Source: Anthopleura xanthogrammica
Lineage: Eukaryota > Cnidaria > Anthozoa > Actiniaria > Actiniidae
DNA: 64,000 nucleotides
Direction of reading: 5' to 3'
Assembly: GCA_964019055.1 (NCBI GenBank)
Contig: OZ025209.1
Location: 14,793,867-14,857,866 of the forward strand
The stretch's first letter is position 1. Each line of letters opens with the position of its first letter. Shown one piece after another: positions 26,501 through 40,900 of this stretch. The notes under the pieces were generated by a model. The model did no database searches and was not told the origin of the DNA. It saw only the letters and a list, made by a program, of their open reading frames with translations. Position numbers and translations under genes: made by a program.

Positions 26501-28055
26501 TGAGTGTAGGCGAAATGGCAGAAAGGAAGTCCTCAGTCTAAGATGTCAGTTTTTCTTGTGTCTTCGTTTGCACCATTTTCCTTGGGACATGTTATCGTAG
26601 TAATAACTCTAAAACGGAGCCTTTAATACCCGCCAAACGAACGATTAAATACGATGGTTTTTACATCCCCAAGTGATTACGAACGTGTGGAAAAACTTTC
26701 AAATATCTGAGATGATATTTATCAGCTGATTAGTTAGTTGTATACTGAGCTATCCATTTTCCATTAGAACATGGACATATATTTGCGAAAACGTTGTCAA
26801 AAGATAAATATATGCAATATAGCAAACTAAAATTGAATTCTTATAAGGTCATTTTACTAGCAAGCAAATTGCTATCCTGAAAATGAACCCGCCCAAAGCA
26901 GATAAAAGTTGTTGAGAAATTATTTTACTTAAAAATATTTTCGATCAACGTTTGTGTAATTAAAATGGTGCAAAAATGTATGAAAAAAATGAATGCGTTA
27001 GAAAGAAATAGCAACAAACCTAAAAAGGTAATTGAAAGCCACTTATGACAACTATCGATGAAAGTAGAGACTTAACCGGCTGGAAAACCATCTCCCTTCG
27101 ACTAGAGAAGTGTAAACAGTGAAACAAAACCGTGGAAATCTCCATGAAGTTGTTGAAATACAGAATTACGAAATATTTTTTTTAAAGTTCAAACTCTGTT
27201 TTATAAAATTTGATATAAAACTACAAGAAAATATTTTTTACTGGCTCGTTTATTAATATATTCATTCAAATCAGTGATTTTTGAACGTACTCAACAACAC
27301 TTATATTACTTCCAGCTCATCTTAAGAACCTGCAAGCTTTCTCAGATACGTAGCGGTCAACTACATTTATGAAAAATTCTCTGACCGAATACGAACAGGT
27401 TGTGCGAGTATGTATTCTTGGATTTTCATAATTACAAAAATATTATTTCAATCTGTTAAGTTCTCATAATAATTATATTTGATTGAGTTAATTGCTTTTG
27501 ACCCACAACTATAAAAATATTATTCAAAGTCTTTATATTATTGAGGGAATTTGCTTAAAATTAGTGAAGAAATATTAATAAAGGGGCAAGATATTTTTGG
27601 ATAAGAAACGCGATGGACTATTACAGTGACAAGTTTGGCAAAAATATTAGAGTAGAGGGTAAAAATATATCAACAAACCTTGAAGTTGCTATCTTTGGTA
27701 AGTAAGGATCTGGTACATCGATCCCAAGAACCGGCATCAAGTTGAATTCCCTCTCCATACACGATGTTGAGTGGTTCTCTCGATACTGGGCCATATAACG
27801 GTCAGACGATTCATAGTGGCGAAATAAAAAGTCACCAGTAGCCGCAAGAACTGTCTTCTCTCTCCTTAACAACGCTTGGTTACCAACTCGACTTGTCTCG
27901 CATCGTTTTTTGTGTTCTTTTTGCCCTTTACAAGGACGCCATCCTAAAAAATTCTTTTCTAAACCCTTACAACAGACACAGTCAGTAGATTCTTCTGCTA
28001 ACAGCTGTAGTTTAAGTTTTTTCTCGACCTCCTCAGCTGAATCGCTAGAATCCAT
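23580..28055 (-). CDS. Unrecognised protein, about 485 aa (3 exons)
   Basis: Exons 27679-28055, 24990-25058 and 23580-24591, all phase 2 at the junctions, give one frame from MDSSDSAEEVEKKLK to a TAG at 23580-23582. The N-terminal exon has two Cys pairs (CVCC; with GWRPCKG downstream), a basic helix-like stretch, and FLFRHYESSDRYMAQY. The second exon encodes ALMERIKIIEALSDFYKMP. The large last exon is Lys/Arg/Ser/Pro-rich and probably disordered, with a better-ordered end (IPLRYLRKFGRHNFNHVLEA). There is no signal peptide or membrane helix. I do not recognise the family. A second possible first exon lies at 24676-24731, inside the second intron. It could instead be two overlapping genes, but phase compatibility favours alternative starts. 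Confidence 0.7.
24676..24731 (-). CDS. Candidate alternative first exon of the 485-aa protein gene
   Basis: It starts with an ATG, reads MTSVVKFVQHEFAVETRCM, and has a good GTGAGT donor. It ends in phase 2, so it splices in frame to the large exon 23580-24591 exactly as exon 24990-25058 does. An in-frame stop lies upstream and no acceptor in the right phase was found, so it is more likely an alternative start than an internal exon. The short isoform would be about 355 aa. Confidence 0.55.
25140..25448. repeat. Purine tract of GAAA/GACA/GGAA words
   Basis: About 310 bp of almost pure purine on plus (AAAGAAAG, GACAGACAGA, GGAAGAAA). It is intronic in the 485-aa protein gene. The minus-strand ORF of Ser/Leu/Phe runs is a composition artefact. 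Confidence 0.85.
25918..25985 (+). mobile_element. SINE body fragment
   Basis: GAGTTTTCTCTCCGGTTTTC, then CAAAATTAACTTCTAAATTC and CAATT match the body seen near 39470, 41240 and (inverted) 55430. No tRNA head remains. Confidence 0.55.
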
Positions 28056-28950
28056 TTTTTTCTGCGATCAAAAGACGGCGTGAGCCATCGGCTATCGGCC
28101 GTGCGTTTATGCAAATGACTTCACAAACGAAAATGCACCTTGCGTTCAAGACGAGAATAAATACACTGATCTGTTATTGAAAAGGTCAATACAGTGCTAG
28201 TATTTGATTGGATAAGACAGAAATCGCTTCACAAATAGTGATTATTATAGAAGTTAACTGAATAATACATCTTTTGTTTAGGGATTAGGAAAGACATGTA
28301 AAATACAGCTTTGTCTTACTAGAATCAAGCTGGTTTATTCAGGAAAATAATTCTGTGTACTCATTGGAACTTCAAAAGCTTAGCATAAGAATGATAACAA
28401 AAGTTTTATTTTTGCATAATCTTTTCATTTTCGCAGATTTGTGAGTTAGTTAGTTAGTTTGTGTTCTGTTGTTGTTCTTGTTGTTAACATACAAGGACGA
28501 ATGCAATAAGAAAAACACTATTATGTTGAAACAAAAAACACTGAATCTAAGATGTTATTGTAAGATGCTACTCATTTAAATTTGTATATATACGTAGATC
28601 TACGTAGATTATTTCATTTGTTTCTCCGATTGGTCCTAATTAGTATAACGCAAATCGCCCGCGTATATAGTCTTTTTTGAAGAAAAAAAAAAGAAACACA
28701 AAAAATTAAAAAATAATACTAATACTAATCTACAATTTCTAAGTTGTTGTCACTTAAAATTAACGTTAAATTACCCTATCTAATTCTTTATAAGTTATTA
28801 AAAATCATTAATTTTTAATGATTTTAATCATTAATTTTTAATGGCAAATTTAGTGAAGAAAGTCTATTTCTAATTCCAGTGAAGGAATTGTAAAAATAGA
28901 TTGATGGAAGTGTCTTACTAAGAGTAGAATGGATTGTTGGGGGTGTTCAG
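28056..28950. other. Intergenic region between the 485-aa protein gene and the PNLDC1 3' end
   Basis: AT-rich, with no exon seen. Short direct and inverted AATTTTTAATG/CATTAATTTTTAATG words lie at about 28795-28845, just downstream of the PNLDC1 stop. Confidence 0.5.
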
Positions 28951-31900
28951 TCACTTGAGGGCTCTCCATATCAGTAGACCAGCACCAATACACAGAGACA
29001 AGGTGGTGAACATACCTCCAGACCTGCGAGAAAAAACAAACAGGATCTAGAATAATAACAACATAGTAATAGTAACAACAGCAGAACCAGAAATAGCAGC
29101 AGTAACAACAACTCAACAACGACAGCACCAGCAGCAAAACCAACCGCAGCAGAACAAGCAACAACAACAGCACTAAGTCAAAAATGACAGCAGCAGCAAC
29201 AACAGCACGGCCACCTACTACTCGCGCCTTTGCAAGACAAGTTCCTGGAGAATTGCACAGATTAAGGTGCATGGCGGACACAGGGTACAATGTCACACGA
29301 CACAATTTGTTGCACGCAATGTTGCTGAAGTAGAATACGATAGTTAAAGTAGAATACAATCCACGGCGGAATGTTGCACCGTCCGTCCGCGCTTTCCTTT
29401 TTGATTGTCTCGCAAAGTTTTTTGTTGTTGTTGCGCGGCGTAGCGTTGCACGAAGTAGAACTCAGTTCTAACTTTTCGCAACGGATCGCAGCAACTGGCA
29501 ACGCCATTGCACAGTGTATCACCGCACCAGCAACATTTCTCGCAATAATAAGGCATATTTTTTAAGTCGTTGCATGTAAGTTGCTGAGAGCGCGTTGCAG
29601 TGTAACACCTCACCTCGGCAACCTGCAACGCTACATTTTCAATCATTGCGAGACAAGTTGCCGAGAAAATTGCAGTGTAGTAGTGCCTTAATGAACGTTT
29701 GAATGTTGGTTCAGAAATAATTATTAAATTCTCAATGTTATCACTCACTAACCAGATAAGGTTGCGCATCAAATACGAATCATACAGAGAGTTGTACAAT
29801 CTGACTGTGGTATTCTTATTCTTTTTCACCAATTTTAGGACATTGTCCACTCTGAAAAAAGCGCAAAATGTAAGACATGTTAGTATTATTGTCATCAGTG
29901 GTATTTTCTGCGCGATATCAAAAATTAGGTATGGTACTCTGCTAGCAAAGAATATTTTGACCACCGTTTTTATTTTTTACCCTCTGCTCGCAGAGCAAAT
30001 GAGATTAAACCTACGGACACAAGGTGCGCAATGTTGCAGGCAATCGATATTGCGAGCCATGTCACACGATGCAATTTGTTGCTCGCAATAAGGAGATTTG
30101 CTTTTACTCCGACGAAGGACTAGCGTCCGAAACGTCAGTAAGTGATCTTTCTTATTTTTTTACGGTGTAAAATTTAACTTTTTATCACAACTGTTTCATT
30201 AGAAACACCGACGCAGCCCACACTAGCTTACCGCTAGTTATCATCTCTTTACAAAAATATACGGTGGATTTGATTCGTGAATCAATCGGAAGACGCAAAG
30301 CGGGGTAAAAAAGCGAAATTCTAAATAGTTATGGTAAAGGCTCCGATACACGGTGCAATATTGCTTGCAACATGATTACAGTACTATTTCAGCAGCCAAA
30401 CCAGAGAAAATCTCGATTTTTTCGTTTAATTTACGAGGATAATACAAATAACATCAACAAAATAAATCAGACGTTCAAATTTTTATATTTTAGTGCGAAG
30501 TTACATTCAATGTTGCAACGTGAATCGGAGCCTTGAGTACTTAGTTTTCAATCTAACCTTCTGTGGTGAGCAACAGCAACAACTGCATGGTGTTGATCGA
30601 TCATCTTTACATCAACTGATCCAAACCGAATAAACTGCTTTGCGACCTAAAAAAAAAAAAAAAAAAAAAAAAGGAAATTACTTAAGAACTACCTCCATTT
30701 TCTGTGGATGAAATGGATGAATTAATAGACAGGATACGGCATGAAGTTGATGAATTGATACGATGGATGGAAGAGTGGATAGATGGGATGGATGGATAGA
30801 TGGGATGGAATGGATGGAAGGATGGATAGATGGGATGGATAAATGGATAGAGGGCGGGTTAAATGGGATGGATGGATAGATGGGATGGAATGGATGGAAG
30901 GATGGATACATGGGATGGATAAATGGATGGAAGGCGGGTTAAATAGGATGGATAGATGGAATGGATGGAAGGATGGATAGATGGGATGGATAAATGGATA
31001 GAAGATGGGTTAAATGGGATGGAATGGATGGATTGATTATTGATTTAAAGTCTACAAAAGCCACATCTATGAATCGCAACATTTTTTCTCCGTCAATGCG
31101 AGCAGGTGATACTCAGTACAATGATCCAGTTGAGTTGACCTTCAGAACAAACTCAAGGTCAACCAATCAGAATTAAGGATTCGATATCGTATTTTGATTA
31201 GCATTTCCCATTATTCTGCCAAAAGAATTCATGAAATACGAGTTCTTCCTTCTTTAAATTAATCGTAAACACTAGTCGAACTCATGGCGGAATTATATTT
31301 CAATCAACAAGAAAAGTCTACATTGTATACTAAAAAAATGCTCGAAAATGCTAACCAAAAATAGTGACCCATAATTTCTTTCGGGGAAGGCGATCAACTC
31401 AGCTGGTATTATCATGAAAATAACATAAATTGGTAGCACCAAGAGTCAACCTTGTTTTTACTCACACCGCACGTCACAGTGGAGGCGGATCGTTATCTTC
31501 AACTTCCTCAATAAGTGTTAGAATATCTTCTTTCAACTTTTTAAATAACTTTAATGGGAGTTATCCGCCGCAATTATTGATCATAGCTAATTAAAAAACG
31601 GAAACAATTTCACTCGCTATCGGAATACTATTCTTCGCTTACTACGTGCTTTTGCGCACAGAATGATTTTGTGTTAAACATTTAGCCAAGGCTTCACTTT
31701 ATTACTCATTGAAGTTTTCCGTTTCTAATGTTACGTCAGTAAGTATGGCCCGGCATGACAACATTTCATTAGCTTCTTCGCGAATCTTCTGTTAATTGAA
31801 AGAGAGTAGAAGGCTTTTTTTGATTATATAATCATCGAGTTGAAATAACGTTCGCTAGAGTTAAATTCTTTACTGGTCCAAATTCATCCCGCGTGTGAAT

Positions 31901-34900
31901 TTTTTTGTGTGCTTGCTTTCATACTTATTGGTATTTCTTCTGTACTGACATGATATTAAAATATTTAAAAAAAAAGAAATGAAAAATGAAGAAGAGGCGG
32001 TGGAGGCAAGAACATGGAGACGAGCGTACCTCCTCTTTCTTTTCTTCATCTTCCCTACCTTCACTCACAGACTACACAATTTTATCACTCATATGTCTCA
32101 TCCGCGGTCACAGCATATTTTCGTTCATTAATGTCGCAAAAAAAAAAAAAAGGAATTTTAATTCAATTTGCGCGGGAGCAAATTATGTATTATTTCCTCA
32201 AATTCCAAATGAAGGAATAGAAACAAAGCCAACTTTGAAAAATTAGTTGCTTTGCTCAATAGAATGTGAATGATAGCCGGCTTTTCAGTTTCAGCAAAAA
32301 ACGATTTTCTCAACAACTAAACAAATGCTCTATTTAACATGTTTTTGAATTTCAGCTTTATGTCTCCCTTCAAAGTTATTACATAATAAAGGCAACACTA
32401 AAATAACGGAAAACCAACGCATACCAGTGAGGAAGGAAGGCTATCACATTATCCAGCGAGTTTGTTTGTCCGGAAGCTTCATGGTTATTTCAGACTCGAA
32501 CTCTCTAGCTTCAACTAACCAAGAACGATGGAGGATTTAATTATGGTGACTGAGAATTCTTTCATGGATGCCGCCAATTTTATCAGCATGAAGTTTCCGT
32601 GTAGTAATCAGATATTTGTGTCCATACTTCAAGTGCTCTTCTCCAAATGAAATTGTGAGTGCATTAAATAAAAAATTAAAACCTGATATATATAGATATA
32701 GATATAAATAGTTATTATATGAAATAGAGTGTGATATTGAGTGACATCAAAATGATAAAAGTGATATCCCCACTCCCACCAGTGGCCAGTGAAAATACGA
32801 TTTATATCAACACTGGTGGTGTCAAATTTCGACTTTTTGCTCAGCAAGTCTCAAATTCTCCATTATTTTTCATTGAAGATTTCATATAATAAACAGAACA
32901 TTACATGGCCGCTTGGAGATACGAATTTTATCTGCTCGTGCTGATATTATCTCTCACTCTTTCGCTGCGCTCACTCGTGAGAGATAATATCAACACTCGA
33001 AGATAAAATTCGTATCTCCGCGCGACCATGTAATATCCTATATTTATCCCACACCCCAGAAAATACAGCCAATCAGAATGCAGGAAAGCTGTTGTATATT
33101 CGTCGGGTATTTCACTCTTCCTTCCCATCATGCACTGCGCGTTGAATCTACGCATTCGTATTTTCTATGGTGTGGGATAAAATGGTTATACAATGGTTTC
33201 TCGTGGTATACCGTGGATATCCTACTCATCACTTGTATTTTCTTTGTATACACATTCGCCCAAAGGCTTGTGTGTATACTAGAAACTACAAGTGACTTGT
33301 GGGATATTCCACGGTATGCCACTCGAAACCATTGTATAACTAGTATATATATATGTTTGAGGGCCATAAGTTAGTTAACTCGACGGGTTTGTATGTTACC
33401 CTCTTTAAATAAAGTTTATTGTGTTGTATTGTGTTGTATTGTATTGTTTGAAACGCTCATAATTTTTGAAAAAGGCTGTAAATATAGATAAAGATATAGA
33501 AAAAAATCTCAAATATGAAAACGTAGAAAAATATGTTTTATGTTCTCTTTTTAAGTAAAATTTCAGTTTTGGTGGGAAAAACGAAAGAGGGAGAGATAGT
33601 TTGGCGGGAAAAAGCAGAGTGACACAGACCTGGCTGGGGGAATCAGAAGAAGACAGACAGACAGACACTGAGGGTCACTGCCAGGTTTTTTCAGTTACAT
33701 CCTCAGTGGTTATTTTACGTCCCTCCGATATTGGTATCAGTGATGAAGTGTGGAGAGAGGGAACCGCGTGGATGGTTAGAGAGGTCTAACCATTTGCAGA
33801 TGTAATTACAAAGGCAGCACCTTCTCCTCACTTATCCTAAGACTCTGAGTGTTGGTTCGGCAGAGACTCGAACCACGACTTCCCACATGAAAGCCGATGC
33901 TCGACCGAGCCATCAGCGAACTGAGCCAATCTGAGAGGAAGAAAGAAATAAACCCGCACACAAAGAAGTGTTTTGCTCTGAATAAAATCCCAATTTTGGT
34001 AGGAACTACCGACCAAAACAAAACCAGTCGTTCATAAACTAAATTTCCCACGAAAAATAAAGCTAAGAATAAGACTTTCTTCATCTATTTGGTTGATTTT
34101 AACTTTAAACTAAAGGCCGCTTGAAGAAAAGTTGATGATTACGTAACGACAAGAGGGAAAAATAGTCGAATACTTTACGTAACAAATAGCTGGAGGGCAC
34201 ATGGGAGGATAAAATACGTTACCGGGGGTAAATCGATTAAGATTCAGAGCTGAAACTAATAAAGCCTAAAGGAAAAAAATATCATTACAAAATACAAGAT
34301 TGAGACGGCTTGAAAATCGATGAAGAAGGCAGAAGAATCAGAAAAAAACATATTTTTTTCTAGATGATGCTAAATATACCAAATAAAGAGTTTTTAAGAT
34401 GAATATATGAGATATTTTGGCGAGTTTGGATTGAGTAGTGATCTCAACTAAGCACGACTAGGTCACCTACGACGTCCTGTCATTAACACAAGGATATTAA
34501 AAGGGTAATTTGGTAGTAAAAGGGATAAAAAATAACAATTTCAATCGAGTGCTGGGAAAATATCTCAATAAACCTCTGAGTCGTCTGATAGCTCAATAAG
34601 CTAAGCCAATCATTTTCTTAGATGAATGGGAACTGTAAAACTAGACTGATTACATAACTTCTAGCGTCGAAAATCTATTTATTCGGGTACGACTTAGAAG
34701 TCTTTAAGAATACTAGACGATTCGTGAAGCAACAAACTCGAGCCATTTTTCTATAGAGGTATCTATCTGTGAATAAATACAAGGTCCGTTTAAGGAGCTG
34801 AATGAAGAAGGACCAAGGAGTTTAAAATCTTGATTCACTGGATTTGACTGAAGTGAAAAATCGTAGTTTATCAGGAATTATCCCTGAAGCTACTGGGGAA

Positions 34901-37900
34901 AAACAAGGTCGAAAGAAACTAAGCTTACGTAACTGAACCTGAAGTGACTCTAATTTATCAGGAACTGTAACTGGAGTTAAAGGAGCAGGAATTTAAAGAC
35001 AAAAACTTCTTTGCCCTAAGATAAAAGCAGCAAAGTTTCAAGAAAAAGGGAAAAAAGACACACACTCAACGCTCAAGAACAATGGTCAGTCAAAAAGTGA
35101 ATCGCATTCTGTACATAATATGTATCGCTACAGCAGTATTCTGCAGGTCTCCATCCAGTGAAAGTACGAAGGATCTGACAGAAAGAATGGAGAAAAAGAA
35201 AGCGGGAATACGGATGATGATATTGATCGTCTTCATCATACTTTGTGCGTTGGTGTTTATTTGTAAGAAGTACAACAAAAGCTCACAACAACAACAACAG
35301 GAATTTGAAGTGATACGAAGTGTTTCATCAGAGAGCTCGACTGAACCATCAGTAATCATGGTGGATCCTCCTCACGATGATGGGGTAAGTTATGATAAAT
35401 TGTTTGGTTTTTCAAATGAACTAAATGCCGTAAAAGTGTTTACTGTATTGCAAATACCAAATACTATTTCGAGACTGGGAAACCACAGGTAACCCAGCAA
35501 CTACAATCTTATGTTTGCGTACAACTGCTAAACTTTATGCCTTTTTCCAGGGCACCTCTTTCAACCCGTTTGGTAGTCCACCTAGTTTTTGAAACAAATA
35601 AGATTTAAATGAAGGAAGAGTATTTGAAAAACCTATGTTATTTAAATGTGAAATTTTAAGGAAAATGAGGTTATGTTATGTCTAGGACGATTCCTCCAGT
35701 AGCGAATAGAATTCTTTTTCATGCCACAAGAAGCCTTCGTGCAGAAATTTCCTATCCCATTTCCCCTGGGGGATACGGTCTCCTCTCTCCCATTTCCCCT
35801 GGGGGATACGGTCTCCTCTCTCCCATTTCCCCTGGGGGATACGGTGTCCTCTCTAGGGCTAGAAGGTACATTTAGGGTATAGGAATCACCAGAGCTACTT
35901 AAAAGTAAAACCGTAATTTTGGAAAAGCATTCACTCACGATAGGAGTCATTATTGTTTTCATATATTGTAATGGCCTGTTGCAATTAGTTTTTATATCCC
36001 TCTAGTCATTCAGTGTGTGTTTAATGATCTTGTGGTCTTTAAAACCGGTTTCGATCCCCTGATTTGAGGTTTTATCCCCTCATAAATCACTTGATTATCA
36101 AGCATTACGAGTGAAACCTTTATGTACTAAACCTCAGGGTAGTCCTTTCAGACGACACGCCCGCTATCTATAGGAGCCCTGGACAATGATAAATATGAAA
36201 ACCATTATGGGATCTATCGTGACTACAGCTCGAGTGAACAGAAGTCTATCCAAACTATCAGCTATCAAACAACAGCTTTCTATAGGAGCCCTGAAGGATG
36301 ATCAATATGAAAACCATTATGGGGTCTATCGTGACTACAACTCGTTGGAACAGAAATCCGAAATTACTGAACTGAAATGGCTCTTAAATCACCTTCGTAG
36401 CGTGCTTTTGGAGTTCTCTGTTGAATTGAACTAAATATACTTAATTTTTAACGACTATCTGTTAAGTGAAATTGATTGATGGCTTACTTTTTAACGACTG
36501 TCCGTCTGTTAAGTGAGATTGTGGATTGATTGATGGCTTTTAGTGTCATCAAGCAAATGTGTCCACTAAATGTTTTCACGAAAAGGAGCGATTGTAAATG
36601 AAATGAAACGTTTGACTGTCTCATGTTATCCACATATTGTGATGAAAAGAACGAAAGAACGAACGAATAGGGAGGAAGGAAGAAAGAAAAATGAGATTTT
36701 TTCCATACAAATTTTCCCTATCAGCCTCTCGCGGATTTTTTAACGTTTTAACACTATTTTATCTCTTTTTTTAACACAGAACCATAAAACCTGCCCACTG
36801 GAATATAACACCAAGCCTGACAACCATCTGACAATCGTTGATTTGAGTCCTGCTTGGGAAGAAACAGCAGCTTCAATAAAAACTAAACCAGCAACTCCAA
36901 CCATGTTGGAACTAGACACTAGATCTTTACAGCCTCAACAAACTGAACAACACCCGAATCGGGTTATAGAAGCGTTAGGAAGGTATAATCGTTCTGTTGA
37001 AGAACTGAATACTAGAATAACTAGAAAACAGTTATTTGGAAAAGCTATGGATGTTATGAGGATTGGTTGGACTTCAAAAGAGACGAGTAAAATTGCCGTC
37101 CAGGTAGTTTAATTCTGGAATACCGTAAGAAGATTGCATGCAAATGAATTGTCTTCAGGCAGGCCCGAAGTCCGTAGAACACGTGACCATTAGACTGAGA
37201 AATCTTCGCGCTCTGATTGTTCCAAAAATTATACGTTTCAGCCGACGTCCTTGTCGCAGTGAAAGAAATGCAGCAGAATGATTAATTTATCTGTGAAATA
37301 CGGCCTCAGATAGTTGTAGCCGGAACATTTCACTAATTTTGAATCCCAAAACATTATCAAGATGATAAACAGACCGTTTGTTTGAGGACATTATGAAGGT
37401 AGGGTGACCCTACTGCTAGGGCGAAATCTCTTGGTTTTTTTTTGTGTCCCCTGGGGAAGGAAAACAAGACTTGTCCCTAGCACCAGGGTCACCCTACCTT
37501 CATATACTGTAGGTAGTTCTTACCTTATGACCTGACAATGGATGCGTACTATTTGACTCCACGAAAAACCACTGCGGGCGAACTGATGGTGGATCATTAC
37601 CAGACAGTTTCTGAGACCCAAAATAGAATAACACTATTAACAGTGTATTGTAAAGAAAAATCTTGACATTAATTATCAAGATTTCTAAGGCCAAGTCAGA
37701 CACACCGAACTGGAAAATCTTAGAAAGGAAAAGATACTCAAATTTGTCAAATAACAGCTCGACATTTGTCGAGGGTCTTAGATATTTGTAACCTCATACT
37801 ATGCCCTGGTATGTATTAGAATATATTTTGTATGACTTTTTAAAAAGTATGCAGGCGAGCTGTGCCTCCGTACTTTGTACAAACATTTATTGGATGAATG

Positions 37901-40900
37901 AACAGGAATTTCATGAGTCGTGATTGGTCCAATGGTGTTGCTAATCCCGTACCGTGACCGTGTAGTATGGCTTGGTTTTTCAGTCATACTAAATCGGTTT
38001 TATAGAGGTACTAGTATTTCTAAAAAGTATGTTTCAAATAACTGAACATACATTGTAATGTACATAGTTCTTTAATGTAGTTCAGACCTTGGGCAAAATG
38101 TTGTCCCATTTCAGACCACATGTCATTCCCTAGAGGATAATTTCTTTGTTTAACGGTTGCGCATGAGAAGACACATGAATATGGATACAACTCAAACAAA
38201 GAATCTTATTCTTAAGGGAACGACACGTGGTCTGAAATGGGAAAACATTACGCCCAAGATGAAAAGGTTTCTTAAAGCTGTTTATATACTTAATAAATCT
38301 TGCAGTGTTTATCATTTTTTATTACTTTCTTTCTTACTTTCATCAACCCTCTAATTACTTACAACAAAAGGTATGGTTGCCCTTGGAATATTCACTTGGT
38401 TTTGATAAGGCTGTGAAATTGTGATAAACGTTGAAAATGGAAAAGGTCTGTACAGTTGAGATCTGTATGGAAAAAAAACATAGTACATGTACCGTAAGCC
38501 AATGATATTTAATTGATCGATCTGTCCATCCATCCATCGATCTGCAGTCCATCCATCTGTCTGGCCCATCCATCCATCATTGTGCCCATCCATCCGTCCA
38601 TCCACCCATCCACCCACCCATCCATCCTTCCATCCGTCCATCCATCTCCTCATCCATCAATCTGTCCATCCGTCTGTCCATCCACCCACCCATTAGAATT
38701 ATACAGCACACATAACATACTGTACATACATGACAAGGAGTCACTTTGTTGTTCAGGATTTCTAAAGCAACGTTTTTACTCACTTTTGCGATTTTGCTGC
38801 CAGAAGATGGGTTAATCTCAGGAAAACTAAATATGTAGAAACAAAGAAAGGTTTCAAGGAATTATTTCATGAAGTATAGAAGTTCATTGAGATATAAAAT
38901 ACAAGTAGGTCTCCTTTTGACAACAGTGTGTTATACACATAAGCTAAAGATTAACACAGAAATTAGGGGAAAAGTGGTAAGATATTTATTGTCTGCAACT
39001 GATCTCTTGGGACCTTAATCTGAGTGCAATGGAAAATTTGTCCCACTCTTAAAACTGGCTTACCAAATCCTGATAGGTAGGCATCATAACCAGCTTCATG
39101 AGGGCATTTTTCTTCTCCTTTAAACATTAAAATAAATGTGCTTAGCTTTTGTATGATACAACATAATCATGATCATTGACAGCAAATAAATCAAAAAGAT
39201 AATTACTGTAGCACATTTATCTTGACTTACCATATTGTTGGGAAATATCTGCTAAATCAATACCTGGATTATATAACACAAAGAACTTTGCTTCATCACT
39301 GGAAAAAATCAAAACATCTATTTTAATTTATGGCTGTATTGGGTGGCATAAGTGGTGTACCCTGCTAATGCCACATCAGTGGGTAAGGTCCCTCCTTTGA
39401 GCTCCATGGATGCCACATGTGAATTGAGTTTGTTTGATGTGTTGTTGTCTCCCTTGCCATAAGGGTTTTTCTCCGGGTTCTTCAGTTTTCCTCCCTCCAT
39501 AAAAATCAACATGTGAGTCGAGCCTTGTGTACATAATTTAATAGTAAACGTAGTGGTAGTGAGTGAGTGTGAAAGCAGGCCCACATCAGCAAAAGCTGCC
39601 AAAATAATCAGCCTGCTCTAACAAATAAGAGATTATTATGATTACATTAATGGTAAAATGGTATAACATGGTGTGACTTCATTTTGTCTCAAATTAAAGA
39701 TAAAATTTTGAGTCCTCATACCTGCTAAGTGCTGCATGCAATTCTTCAAGGTTGGTGTTGTTCAGAAAAGTACAATTATTTAATTTCTAGAAAGCATAAG
39801 AGAAGTATAAATATTTAGAAGTATTTTTCTAAATATCTAAATGTGTTTTAAAGACTGGTATCCCAATCCACATCTTCATGTTCATCCCTTCACCTTCCCC
39901 TTGCCCAAGCCCATTTCCCATGCCCCCACCCAACTCCAAGTCCTTTTCCTATCCCCCAAGCCCATCCCCATGGCCATACCAAATGCTTATCTTTCTTCTC
40001 AAAGCCCATCCTCATCTTCCATGCCCATCACCAAGCCCATCCCCCATGCCCATCCCACATCCCCATGACCCCATCCATCTCCAAGTCCATCCCATGCCTC
40101 TCCCATCCCCATCACTATATTTCTTATCATGTTATGGCTATCATCATCACAAGATTTATAAGTAAAATGCACAGTCAGATACCTGATGTTTACGGATTTT
40201 GAACGCCAAGTGTTTGGTATCATACACAACGGGGAATGCCTGATGTAATGCAACTTTAAAGTCAGAATACTTTTCTAGAAAATAATAGATAAATACAAGT
40301 TAATATAATGGGTTTATTACATGTTATCTTACATGATACTTTATGATGTTAAAAATCCTATCTCAGGGGTGGACCTAGGATTTTCTTCATGGAGGGGTGC
40401 TGCATTGGAAGAACACCCACATAAGAAAACATGGAACCAAAAAAAACAAGATATTATTCAAGAAAGAGAAAGTTATTACTAATTGGATATCTTCAGGGCT
40501 GCAGTAGGGGAACAAAGTCGACCCAGGGAGGGTTGGGTGGGTGCACCCCTAGAATCAAAGGGAGAAAACATTATTTTGTATTGGTTATAAATCTTAGAAT
40601 TGGGGGTACAAAGTCGGCCAGGGGGGGAAGCACCCCCTGCACCCCGATTCTGCATCTGCCCCTGTATCTCTACACTCCCATGTAATACAATTCTATTGAG
40701 TAGATGAATAAAATAAATAAATACCATAAGTACCTGGTAAAGGTCTGATAAACTTATCATAAAGAAGCAATAGGTCAGTTAACAAGTTGTGTCCCACTAG
40801 AGGCTGTCAACGAAAGATAGAAAATCCAACAATATAAGTTATTCCTTTAAATTAATGATAGAATGTGCTAAAATAGTTTTCTCATGGATTACAATAGACC

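Noticed and set aside
33830..33930. Possible minus-strand tRNA gene
   Set aside because: Same reasoning: promoter boxes without a full tRNA fold.
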